Assembly: GCA_014843695.1 (NCBI GenBank)
Contig: CM026390.1
Span: 4,358,070-4,422,069 of the forward strand
Direction: 5' to 3'
Origin: Archivesica marissinica
Taxonomy: Eukaryota; Mollusca; Bivalvia; Venerida; Vesicomyidae
Length of the DNA: 64,000 nucleotides
How positions within the stretch are numbered: the first letter of the stretch is position 1; the number at the start of each line of letters is the position of its first letter. The position numbers were made by a program, and so were the translations under genes. Shown here in pieces: positions 36,201 through 48,200 of the stretch. A model generated the notes under the pieces. The model was not told where the DNA came from. It searched no databases and worked only from the letters and a program-made list of their open reading frames with translations.

Positions 36201-39200
36201 GCTGGTCTGTGTGTCTGTCCCAAGCTAGATCCTGCCTGCTGGTCTGTGTGTCTGTCCCAAGCTAGATCCTGCCTACTGGTCTGTGTGTCTGTCCCAAGCT
36301 AGATCCTGTCTGCTGGTCTGTGTGTCTGTCCCAAGCTAGATCCTGCCTACTGGTCTGTGTGTCTGTCCCAAGCTAGATCCTGCCTACTGGTCTGTGTGTC
36401 TGTCCCAAGCTAGATCCTGCCTGCTGGTCTGTGTGCTTGTCCCAAGCTAGATCCTGCCTGCTGGTCTGTGTGTCTGTCCCAAGCTAGATCCTGCCTGCTG
36501 GTCTGTGTGCCTGTTCCAAGCTAGATCCTGTCTGCTGGTCTGTGTGTCTGTCCCAAGCTAGATCCTGCCTACTGGTCTGTGTGTCTGTCCAAGCTAGATC
36601 CTGCCTGCTGGTCTGTGTGTCTGTCCCAAGCTAGATCCTGCCTGCTGGTCTGTGTGTCTGTCCCAAGCTAGATCCTGCCTGCTGGTCTGTGTGTCTGTCC
36701 CAAGCTAGATCCTGCCTACTGGTCTGTGTGTCTGTCCCAAGCTAGATCCTGCCTGCTGGTCTGTGTGCCTGTCCCAAGCTAGATCCTGCCTACTGGTCTG
36801 TGTGTCTGTCAAGCTAGATCCTGCCTGCTGTCTGTGTGCTGTCCAAGCTAGATCCTGCCTGCTGGTCTGTGTGTCTGTCCCAAGCTAGATCCTGCCTGCT
36901 GGTCTGTGTGCCTGTCCCAAGCTAGATCCTGCCTGCTGGTCTGTGTGCCTGTCCCAAGCTAGATCCTGCCTACTGGTCTGTGTGCCTGTCCCAAGCTAGA
37001 TCCTGCCTGCTGGTCTGTGTGTCTGTCCCAAGCTAGATCCTGCCTGCTGGTCTGTTCCAAGCTTGATCCTGCCTACTGGTCTGTGTGTCTGTCCCAAGCT
37101 AGATCCTGCCTGCTGGTCTGTTCCAAGCTAGATCCTGCCTGCTGGTCTGTGTGTCTGTCCCAAGCTAGATCCTGCCTGCTGGTCTGTGTGCCTGTCCCAA
37201 GCTAGATCCTGTCTGCTGGTCTGTGTGTCTGTCCCAAGCTAGATCCTGCCTGCTGGTCTGTGTGCCTGTCCCAAGCTAGATCCTGCCTGCTGGTCTGTGT
37301 GTCTGTCCCAAGCTAGATCCTGCCTGCTGGTCTGTGTGTCTGTTCCAAGCTATCCTGCCTGCTGGTCTGTGTTGGTCCAAGCTAGATCCTGCCTGCTGGT
37401 CTGTGTGCCTGTCCCAAGCTAGATCCTGCCTACTGGTCTGTGTGTCTGTCCCAAGCTAGATCCTGCCTGCTGGTCTGTGTGTCTGTCCCAAGCTTGATCC
37501 TGCCTGCTGGTCATTGTGTCTGTCCCAAGCTAGATCCTGCCTACTGGTCTGTGTGTCTGTCCCAAGCTAGATCCTGCCACTGGTCTGTGTGTGTGTCTGT
37601 CCCAAGCTAGATCCTGCCTGCTGGTCTGTGTGTGTCTGTCCCAAGCTAGATCCTGTCTGTGGTTGTGTCTGTCCCAAGCTAGATCCTGTCTGCTGGTGTG
37701 TGTCTGTCCCAAGCTAGATCCTGCCTGCTGGTCTGTGTGCCTGTCCCAAGCTAGATCCTGTCTGCTGGTCTGTGTGCCTGTCCCAAGCTAGATCCTGCCT
37801 ACTGGTCTGTGTGTTTGTCCCAAGCTAGATCCTTCTGCTGGTCTGTGTGTCTGTCCCAAGCTAGATCCTGCCTGCTGGTCTGTGTGTCTGTCCCAAGCTA
37901 GATCCTGCCTGCTGGTCTGTGTGTCTGTCCCAAGCTAGATCCTGCCTGCTGGTCTGTGTGTCTGTTCCAAGCTAGATCCTGCCTGCTGGTCTGTGTGCCT
38001 GTCCCAAGCTTGATCCTGCCTGCTGGTCTGTGTGTCTGTCCCAAGCTAGATCCTGCCTGCTGGTCTGTGTGTCTGTCCCAAGCTAGATCCTGCCTGCTGG
38101 TCTGTGTGTCTGTCCCAAGCTAGATCCTGCCTGCTGGTCTCTGTCCCAAGCTAGATCCTGCCTGCTGGTCTGTGTGTCTGTCCCAAGCTAGATCCTGCCT
38201 GCTGGTCTGTGTGTCTGTCCCAAGCTAGATCCTGCCTACTGGTCTGTGTGTCTGTTCCAAGCTAGATCCTGCCTGCTGGTCTGTGTGCCTGTTCCAAGCT
38301 AGATCCTGCCTGCTGGTCTGTGTGTCTGTCCCAAGCTAGATCCTGCCTGCTGGTCTGTNNNNNNNNNNNNNNNNNNNNNNNNNNNNNNNNNNNNNNNNNN
38401 NNNNNNNNNNNNNNNNNNNNNNNNNNNNNNNNNNNNNNNNNNNNNNNNNNNNNNNNNNNNNNNNNNNNNNNNNNNNNNNNNNNNNNNNNNNNNNNNNNNN
38501 NNNNNNNNNNNNNNNNNNNNNNNNNNNNNNNNNNNNNNNNNNNNNNNNNNNNNNNNNNNNNNNNNNNNNNNNNNNNNNNNNNNNNNNNNNNNNNNNNNNN
38601 NNNNNNNNNNNNNNNNNNNNNNNNNNNNNNNNNNNNNNNNNNNNNNNNNNNNNNNNNNNNNNNNNNNNNNNNNNNNNNNNNNNNNNNNNNNNNNNNNNNN
38701 NNNNNNNNNNNNNNNNNNNNNNNNNNNNNNNNNNNNNNNNNNNNNNNNNNNNNNNNNNNNNNNNNNNNNNNNNNNNNNNNNNNNNNNNNNNNNNNNNNNN
38801 NNNNNNNNNNNNNNNNNNNNNNNNNNNNNNNNNNNNNNNNNNNNNNNNNNNNNNNNNNNNNNNNNNNNNNNNNNNNNNNNNNNNNNNNNNNNNNNNNNNN
38901 NNNNNNNNNNNNNNNNNNNNNNNNNNNNNNNNNNNNNNNNNNNNNNNNNNNNNNNNNNNNNNNNNNNNNNNNNNNNNNNNNNNNNNNNNNNNNNNNNNNN
39001 NNNNNNNNNNNNNNNNNNNNNNNNNNNNNNNNNNNNNNNNNNNNNNNNNNNNNNNNNNNNNNNNNNNNNNNNNNNNNNNNNNNNNNNNNNNNNNNNNNNN
39101 NNNNNNNNNNNNNNNNNNNNNNNNNNNNNNNNNNNNNNNNNNNNNNNNNNNNNNNNNNNNNNNNNNNNNNNNNNNNNNNNNNNNNNNNNNNNNNNNNNNN

Positions 39201-42200
39201 NNNNNNNNNNNNNNNNNNNNNNNNNNNNNNNNNNNNNNNNNNNNNNNNNNNNNNNNNNNNNNNNNNNNNNNNNNNNNNNNNNNNNNNNNNNNNNNNNNNN
39301 NNNNNNNNNNNNNNNNNNNNNNNNNNNNNNNNNNNNNNNNNNNNNNNNNNNNNNNNNNTACTAACAGCCCACCCTGAGCACAGCTAAGATAGAGAGACAG
39401 ACAGACAAACAGATGCTGGACAATTGTCCTCTACCAACAGCCTACCCTGAGCACAGCTAAGATAGAGAGACAGACAGACAAACAGATGCTGGACAATTGT
39501 CCTCTACCAACAGCCTACCCTGAGCACAGCTAAGATAGAGAGACAGACAGACAAACAGATGCTGGACAATTGTCCTCTACCAACAGCCTACCCTGAGCAC
39601 AGCTAAGATAGAGAGACAGACAGACAAACAGATGCTGGACAATTGTCCTCTACCAACAGCCTACCCTGAGCACAGCTAAGATAGAGAGACAGACAGACAA
39701 ACAGATGCTGGACAATTGTCCTCTACCAACAGCCTACCCTGAGCACAGCTAAGATAGAGAGACAGACAGACAAACAGATGCTGGACAATTGTCCTCTACC
39801 AACAGCCTACCCTGAGCACAGCTAAGATAGAGAGACAGACAGACAAACAGATGCTGGACAATTGTCCTCTACCAACAGCCTACCCTGAGCACAGCTAAGA
39901 TAGAGAGACAGACAGACAAACAGATGCTGGACAATTGTCCTCTACCAACAGCCTACCCTGAGCACAGCTAAGATAGAGAGACAGACAGACAAACAGATGC
40001 TGGACAATTGCCTCTACCAACACCCACCCTGAGCCCAGCTGTGTTTGAGACAGACAGGACAAACTGCTGGTCTGTGTGTCTGTCCCAAGCTAGATCCTGC
40101 CTGGTCTGTGTGTCTGTTCCCAAGCTAGATCCTGCCTGCTGGTCTGTGTGTCTGTCCCAAGCTAGATCCTGCCTGCTGGTCTGTGTGCCTGTCCCAAGCT
40201 AGATCCTGCCTGCTGGCTGTGTGTCTGTCCCAAGCTAGATCCTGCCTGCTGGTCTGTGTGTCTGTCCCAAGCTAGATCCTGCCTGCTGGTCTTTGTGTCT
40301 GTCCCAAGCTAGATCCTGCCTGCTGGTCTGTGTGTCTGTCCCAAGCTAGATCCTGCCTGCTGGTCTGTTTGCCTGTCCCAAGCTAGATCCTGCCTACTGG
40401 TCTGTGTCTGTCCCAAGCTAGATCCTGCCTGCTGGTCTGTGTGTCTGTCCCAAGCTAGATCCTGCCTGCTGGTCTGTGTGCCTGTCCCAAGCTAGATCCT
40501 GCCTGCTGGTCTGTGTGCCTGTCCCAAGCTAGATCCTGCCTACTGGTCTGTGTGCCTGTCCCAAGCTAGATCCTGCCTGCTGGTCTGTGTGTCTGTCCCA
40601 AGCTAGATCCTGCCTGCTGGTCTGTTCCAAGCTTGATCCTGCCTACTGGTTTGTGTGTCTGTCCCAAGCTAGATCCTGCCTGCTGGTCTGTCCAAGCTAG
40701 ATCCTGTCTGCTGGTCTGTGTGTCTGTCCCAAGCTAGATCCTGTCTGCTGGTCTGTGTGCCTGTCCCAAGCTAGATCCTGCCTACTGGTCTGTGTGTCTG
40801 TCCCAAGCTAGATCCTGCCTGCTGGTCTGTGTGTCTGTCCCAAGCTAGATCCTGCCTGCTGGTCTGTGTGTCTGTCCCAAGCTAGATCCTGCCTACTGGT
40901 CTGTGTGTCTGTTCCAAGCTAGATCCTGCCTGCTGGTCTGTGTGCCTGTCCCAAGCTAGATCCTGCCTGCTGGTCTGTGTGCCTGTCCCAAGCTAGATCC
41001 TGCCTGCTGGTCTGTGTGTCTGTCCCAAGCTAGATCCTGCCTGCTGGTCTGTTTGCCTGTCCCAAGCTAGATCCTGCCTACTGGTCTGTGTCTGTCCCAA
41101 GCTAGATCCTGCCTGCTGGTCTGTGTGTCTGTCCCAAGCTAGATCCTGCCTGCTGGTCTGTGTGCCTGTCCCAAGCTAGATCCTGCCTGCTGGTCTGTGT
41201 GCCTGTCCCAAGCTAGATCCTGCCTACTGGTCTGTGTGTCTGTCCCAAGCTAGATCCTGCCTGCTGGTCTGTGTGTCTGTCCCAAGCTAGATCCTGCCTG
41301 CTGGTCTGTTCCAAGCTTGATCCTGCCTACTGGTTTGTGTGTCTGTCCCAAGCTAGATCCTGCCTGCTGGTCTGTCCAAGCTAGATCCTGTCTGCTGGTT
41401 GTGTGTCTGTCCCAAGCTAGATCCTGTCTGCTGGTCTGTGTGCCTGTCCCAAGCTAGATCCTGTCTGCTGGTCTGTGTGCCTGTCCCAAGCTAGATCCTG
41501 TCTGCTGGTCTGTGTGCCTGTCCCAAGCTAGATCCTGTCTGCTGGTCTGTGTGCCTGTCCCAAGCTAGATCCTGCCTACTGGTCTGTGTGTCTGTCCCAA
41601 GCTAGATCCTGCCTGCTGGTCTGTGTGTCTGTCCCAAGCTAGATCCTGCCTACTGGTCTGTGTGTCTGTCCCAAGCTAGATCCTGCCTACTGGTCTGTGT
41701 GTCTGTCCCAAGCTAGATCCTGCCTGCTGGTCTGTGTGTCTGTCCCAAGCTAGATCCTGTCTGCTGGTCTGTGTGTCTGTCCCAAGCTAGATCCTGCCTG
41801 CTGGTCTGTGTGTCTGTTCCAAGCTAGATCCTGCTTGCTGGTCTGTGTGCCTGTCCCAAGCTAGATCCTGCCTGCTGGTCTGTGTGTCTGTCCCAAGCTA
41901 GATCCTGCCTGCTGGTCTGTGTGTCTGTCCCAAGCTAGATCCTGCCTGCTGGTCTGTGTGTCTGTTCCAAGCTAGATCCTGCCTGCTGGTCTGTGTGCCT
42001 GTCCCAAGCTAGATCCTGCCTGCTTGTCTGTGTGTCTGTCCCAAGCTAGATCCTGCCTGCTGGTCTGTGTGTCTGTCCCAAGCTAGATCCTGCCTGCTGG
42101 TCTGTGTGTCTGTCCCAAGCTAGATCCTGCCTGCTGGTCTGTGTGTCTGTCCCAAGCTAGATCCTGCCTGCTGGTCTGTGTGTCTGTCCCAAGCTAGATC

Positions 42201-45200
42201 CTGCCTGCTGGTCTGTGTGTCTGTTCCAAGCTAGATCCTGCCTGCTGGTCTGTGTGCTGTCCCAAGCTAGATCCTGCCTGCTGGTCTGTGTGTCTGTCCC
42301 AAGCTAGATCCTGCCTGCTGGTCTGTGTGCCTGTCCCAAGCTAGATCCTGTCTGCTGGTCTGTGTGCCTGTCCCAAGCTAGATCCTGCCTACTGGTCTGT
42401 GTGCTGTCCCAAGCTAGATCCTGCTCTGGTCTGTGTCTGTCCCAAGCTAGATCCTGCCTGCTGGTCTGTTCCAAGCTTGATCCTGCCTACTGGTTTGTGT
42501 GTCTGTCCCAAGCTAGATCCTGTCTGCTGGTATGTGTCTGTCCCAAGCTAGATCCTGTCTGCTGGTGTGTGTCTGTCCCAAGCTAGATCCTGTCTGCTGG
42601 TCTGTGTGCCTGTCCCAAGCTAGATCCTGTCTGCTGGTCTGTGTGCCTGTCCCAAGCTAGATCCTGCCTACTGGTCTGTGTGTTTGTCCCAAGCTAGATC
42701 CTGTCTGCTGGTCTGTGTGTCTGTCCCAAGCTAGATCCTGCCTGCTGGTCTCTGTGTCTGTCCCAAGCTAGATCCTGCCTGCTGGTCTGTGTGTCTGTTC
42801 CAAGCTAGATCCTGCCTGCTGGTCTGTGTGCCTGTCCCAAGCTTGATCCTGCCTGCTTGTCTGTGTGTCTGTTCCAAGCTTGATCCTGCCTGCTTGTCTG
42901 TGTGCCTGTTCCAAGCTAGATCCTGCCTGCTGGTCTGTGTGCCTGTCCCAAGCTAGATCCTGCCTGCTGGTCTGTGTGCCTGTTCCAAGCTAGATCCTGC
43001 CTGCTGGTCTGTGTGCCTGTTCCAAGCTAGATCCTGCCTGCTGGTCTGTGTGCCTGTCCCAAGCTAGATCCTGCCTGCTGGTCTGTGTGCCTGTTCCAAG
43101 CTAGATCCTGCCTGCTGGTCTGTGTGTCTGTCCCAAGCTAGATCCTGCCTGCTGGTCTGTGTGTCTGTCCCAAGCTAGATCCTGCCTGCTGGTCTGTGTG
43201 TCTGTCCCAAGCTAGATCCTGCCTGCTGGTCTGTGTGTCTGTCCCAAGCTAGATCCTGCCTGCTGGTCTGTGTGTCTGTTCCAAGCTAGATCCTGCCTGC
43301 TGGTCTGTGTGCCTGTCCCAAGCTAGATCCTGCCTGCTGGTCTGTGTGCCTGTCCCAAGCTAGATCCTGCCTGCTGGTCTGTGTGTCTGTGCCAAGCTAG
43401 ATCCTGCCTACTGGTCTGTGTGCCTTCCAAGCTAGATCCTGCCTACTGGTCTGTCCCAAGCTAGATCCTGCCTACTGGTCTGTGTGCCTGTCCCAAGCTA
43501 GATCCTGTCTACTGGTCTGTGTGTCTGTCCCAAGCTAGATCCTGCCTACTGGTCTGTGTGTCTGTGCCAAGCTAGATCCTGCCTACTGGTCTGTGTGCCT
43601 GTCCCAAGCTAGATCCTGCCTGCTGGTCTGTGTGTCTGTCCCAAGCTAGATCCTGCCTACTGGTCTGTGTGTCTGTCCCAAGCTAGATCCTGTCTGCTGG
43701 TCTGTGTGTCTGTCCCAAGCTAGATCCTGCCTGCTGGTCTGTGTGTCTGTTCCAAGCTAGATCCTGCCTGCTGGTCTGTGTGCTTGTCCCAAGCTAGATC
43801 CTGTCTGCTGGTCTGTGTGTCTGTCCCAAGCTAGATCCTGCCTGCTGGTCTGTGTGTCTGTTCCAAGCTAGATCCTGCTTGCTGGTCTGTGTGCTTGTCC
43901 CAAGCTAGATCCTGCCTGCTGGTCTCTGTCCCAAGCTAGATCCTGCCTGCTGGTCTCTGTGTCTGTCCCAAGCTAGATCCTGCCTGCTGGTCTGTGTGTC
44001 TGTTCCAAGCTAGATCCTGCCTGCTGGTCTGTGTGCCTGTCCCAAGCTAGATCCTGCCTGCTTGTCTGTGTGTCTGTTCCAAGCTAGATCCTGCCTGCTG
44101 GTCTGTGTGCCTGTCCCAAGCTAGATCCTGCCTGCTTGTCTGTGTGTCTGTTCCAAGCTTGATCCTGCCGGCTTGTCTGTATGCCTGTTCCAAGCTAGAT
44201 CCTGCCTGCTGGTCTGTGTGCCTGCCCCATGCTAGATCCTGCCTGCTGGTCTGTGTGCCTGTTCCAAGCTAGATCCTGCCTGCTGGTCTGTGTGCTTGTT
44301 CCAAGCTAGATCCTGCCTGCTGGTCTGTGTGTCTGTCCCAAGCTAGATCCTGCCTGCTGGTCTGTGTGCCTGTTCCAAGCTAGATCCTGCCTGCTGGTCT
44401 GTGTGTCTGTCCCAAGCTAGATCCTGTCTACTGGTCTGTGTGTCTGTTCCAAGCTAGATCCTGCCTACTGGTCTGTGTGTCTGCCCCAAGCTAGATCCTG
44501 CCTGCTGGTCTGTGTGTCTGTCCCAAGCTAGATCCTGCCTGCTGGTCTGTGTGCCTGTTCCAAGCTTGATCCTGCCTGCTTGTCTGTGTGTCTGTTCCAA
44601 GCTAGATCCTGCCTGCTGGTCTGTGTGCCTGTCCCAAGCTAGATCCTGCCTACTGGTCTCTGTTCCAAGCTAGATCCTGCCTGCTGGTCTGTGTGCCTGT
44701 CCCAAGCTAGATCCTGCCTGCTGGTCTGTGTGCCTGTTCCAAGCTAGATCCTGCCTACTGGTCTGTGTGCCTGTTCCAAGCTAGATCCTGACTGCTGGTC
44801 TGTGTGCCTGTTCCAAGCTAGATCCTGCCTGCTGGTCTGTGTGTTTGTTCCAAGCTAGATCCTGCCTACTGGTCTGTGTGCCTGTCCCAAGCTAGATCCT
44901 GCCTACTGGTATGTTTGTCTGTCCCAAGCTAGATCCTGCCTGCTGGTCTGTGTGTCTGTCCCAAGCTAGATCCTGCCTGCTGGTCTGTGTCTGTCCCAAG
45001 CTAGATCCTGCCTACTGGTCTGTGTCTGTCCCAAGCTAGATCCTGTCTACTGGTCTGTGTGTCTGTTCCAAGCTAGATCCTGCCTACTGGTCTTTGTGTC
45101 TGTCCCAAGCTAGATCCTGCCTGCTGGTCTGTGTGTCTGTCCCAAGCTAGATCCTGCCTGCTGGTCATTGTGTCTGTCCCAAGCTAGATCCTGCCTACTG

Positions 45201-48200
45201 GTCTGTGTGTCTGTCCCAAGCTAGATCCTGCCTGCTGGTCTGTGTGTCTGTCCCAAGCTAGATCCTGCCTGCTGGTCTGTGTGCCTGTCCCAAGCTAGAT
45301 CCTGCCTACTGGTCTGTGTTTGCCTGTGGTCTGTCCCAAGCTAGATCCTGCCTGCTGGTCTGTGTGCCTGTCCAAGCTAGATCCTGCCTACTGGTCTGTC
45401 CCAAGCTAGATCCTGCCTGCTGGTCTGTCCCAAGCTAGATCCTGCCTGCTGGTCTGTGTGTCTGTCCCAAGCTAGATCCTGCCTACTGGTCTGTGTGTCT
45501 GTTCCAAGCTAGATCCTGCCTGCTGGTCTGTGTGTCTGTCCCAAGCTAGATCCTGCCTACTGGTCATTGTGTCTGTCCCAAGCTAGATCCTGCCTACTGG
45601 TCTGTGTGTCTGTTCCAAGCTAGATCCTGCCTGCTGGTCTGTGTGCCTGTCCCAAGCTAGATCCTGCCTACTTGTCTGTGTGCCTGTCACAAGCTAGATC
45701 CTGCCTGCTGGTCTGTATGTCTGTGCCAAGCTAGATACTGCCTACTGGTCTGTGTGCCTATCACAAGCTAGATCCTGCCTACTGGTCTGTCCCAAGCTAG
45801 ATCCTGCCTACTGGTCTGTGTGCCTGTCCCAAGCTAGATCCTGTCTACTGGTCTGTGTGTCTGTCCCAAGCTAGATCCTGCCTACTGGTCTGTGTGTCTG
45901 TGCCAAGCTAGATACTTCCTACTGGTCTGTGTGCCTGTTCCAAGCTAGATCCTGCCTGCTGGTCTGTGTGTCTGTCCCAAGCTAGATCCTGCCTACTGGT
46001 CTGTGTGTCTGTCCCAAGCTTGATCCTGTCTGCTGGTCTGTGTGTCTGTCCCAAGCTAGATCCTGCCTGCTGGTCTGTGTGTCTGTTCCAAGCTAGATCC
46101 TGCCTGCTGGTCTGTGTGCTTGTCCCAAGCTTGATCCTGTCTGCTGGTCTGTGTGTCTGTCCCAAGCTAGATCCTGCCTGCTGGTCTGTGTGTCTGTCCC
46201 AAGCTAGATCCTGCCTGCTGGTCTGTGTGCTTGTCCCAAGCTAGATCCTGCCTGCTGGTCTGTGTGTCTGTCCCAAGCTAGATCCTGCCTGCTGGTCTGT
46301 GTGTCTGTCCCAAGCTAGATCCTGCCTGCTGGTCTGTGTGTCTGTTCCAAGCTAGATCCTGCCTGCTGGTCTGTGTGCCTGTCCCAAGCTTGATCCTGCC
46401 TGCTTGTCTGTGTGTCTGTTCCAAGCTAGATCCTGCCTGCTGGTCTGTGTGCCTGTCCCAAGCTAGATCCTGCCTGCTTGTCTGTGTGTCTGTTCCAAGC
46501 TTGATCCTGCCGGCTTGTCTGTATGCCTGTTCCAAGCTAGATCCTGCCTGCTGGTCTGTGTGCCTGCCCCATGCTAGATCCTGCCTGCTGGTCTGTGTGC
46601 CTGTTCCAAGCTAGATCCTGCCTGCTGGTCTGTGTGCTTGTTCCAAGCTAGATCCTGCCTGCTGGTCTGTGTGTCTGTCCCAAGCTAGATCCTGCCTGCT
46701 GGTCTGTGTGCATGTTCCAAGCTAGATCCTGCCTGCTGGTCTGTGTGTCTGTCCCAAGCTAGATCCTGTCTACTGGTCTGTGTGTCTGTTCCAAGCTAGA
46801 TCCTGCCTACTGGTCTGTGTGTCTGTCCCAAGCTAGATCCTGCCTGCTGGTCTGTGTGTCTGTCCCAAGCTAGATCCTGCCTGCTGGTCTGTGTGCCTGT
46901 TCCAAGCTTGATCCTGCCTGCTTGTCTGTGTGTCTGTTCCAAGCTAGATCCTGCCTGCTGGTCTGTGTGCCTGTCCCAAGCTAGATCCTGCCTACTGGTC
47001 TCTGTTCCAAGCTAGATCCTGCCTGCTGGTCTGTGTGCCTGTCCCAAGCTAGATCCTGCCTGCTGGTCTGTGTGCCTGTTCCAAGCTAGATCCTGCCTAC
47101 TGGTCTGTGTGCCTGTTCCAAGCTAGATCCTGACTGCTGGTCTGTGTACCTGTTCCAAGCTAGATCCTGCCTGCTGGTCTGTGTGTTTGTTCCAAGCTAG
47201 ATCCTGCCTACTGGTCTGTGTGCCTGTCCCAAGCTAGATCCTGCCTACTGGTATGTTTGTCTGTCCCAAGCTTAGATCCTGCCTGCTGGTCTGTGTGTCT
47301 GTCCCAAGCTAGATCCTGCCTGCTGGTCTGTGTCTGTCCCAAGCTAGATCCTGCCTACTGGTCTGTGTCTGTCCCAAGCTAGATCCTGTCTACTGGTCTG
47401 TGTGTCTGTTCCAAGCTAGATCCTGCCTACTGGTCTTTGTGTCTGTCCCAAGCTAGATCCTGCCTGCTGGTCTGTGTGTCTGTCCCAAGCTAGATCCTGC
47501 CTGCTGGTCTTTGTGTCTGTCCCAAGCTAGATCCTGCCTGCTGGTCTGTGTGTCTGTTCCAAGCTAGATCCTGCCTGCTGGTCTGTGTGCCTGTCCCAAG
47601 CTAGATCCTGCCTACTTGTCTGTGTGCCTGTCCCAAGCTAGATCCTGCCTGCTGGTCTGTGTGTCTGTGCCAAGCTAGATACTGCCTACTGGTCTGTGTG
47701 CCTATCACAAGCTAGATCCTGCCTACTGGTCTGTCCCAAGCTAGATCCTGCCTACTGGTCTGTGTGCCTGTCCCAAGCTAGATCCTGTCTACTGGTCTGT
47801 GTGTCTGTCCCAAGCTAGATCCTGCCTACTGGTCTGTGTGTCTGTGCCAAGCTAGATACATCCTACTGGTCTGTGTGCCTGTTCCAAGCTAGATCCTGCC
47901 TGCTGGTCTGTGTGTCTGTCCCAAGCTAGATCCTGCCTACTGGTCTGTGTGTCTGTCCCAAGCTAGATCCTGCCTACTGGTCTGTGTGTCTGTCCCAAGC
48001 TAGATCCTGTCAACTGGTCTGTGTGTCTGTCCCAAGCTTGATCCTGTCTGCTGGTCTGTGTGTCTGTCCCAAGCTAGATCCTGCCTGCTGGTCTGTGTGT
48101 CTGTTCCAAGCTAGATCCTGCTTGCTGGTCTGTGTGCTTGTCCCAAGCTTGATCCTGTCTGCTGGTCTGTGTGTCTGTCCCAAGCTAGATCCTGCCTGCT

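Noticed and set aside
38320..39387. 355-codon open frame
   Set aside because: Nearly all of it is translated N from the assembly gap.
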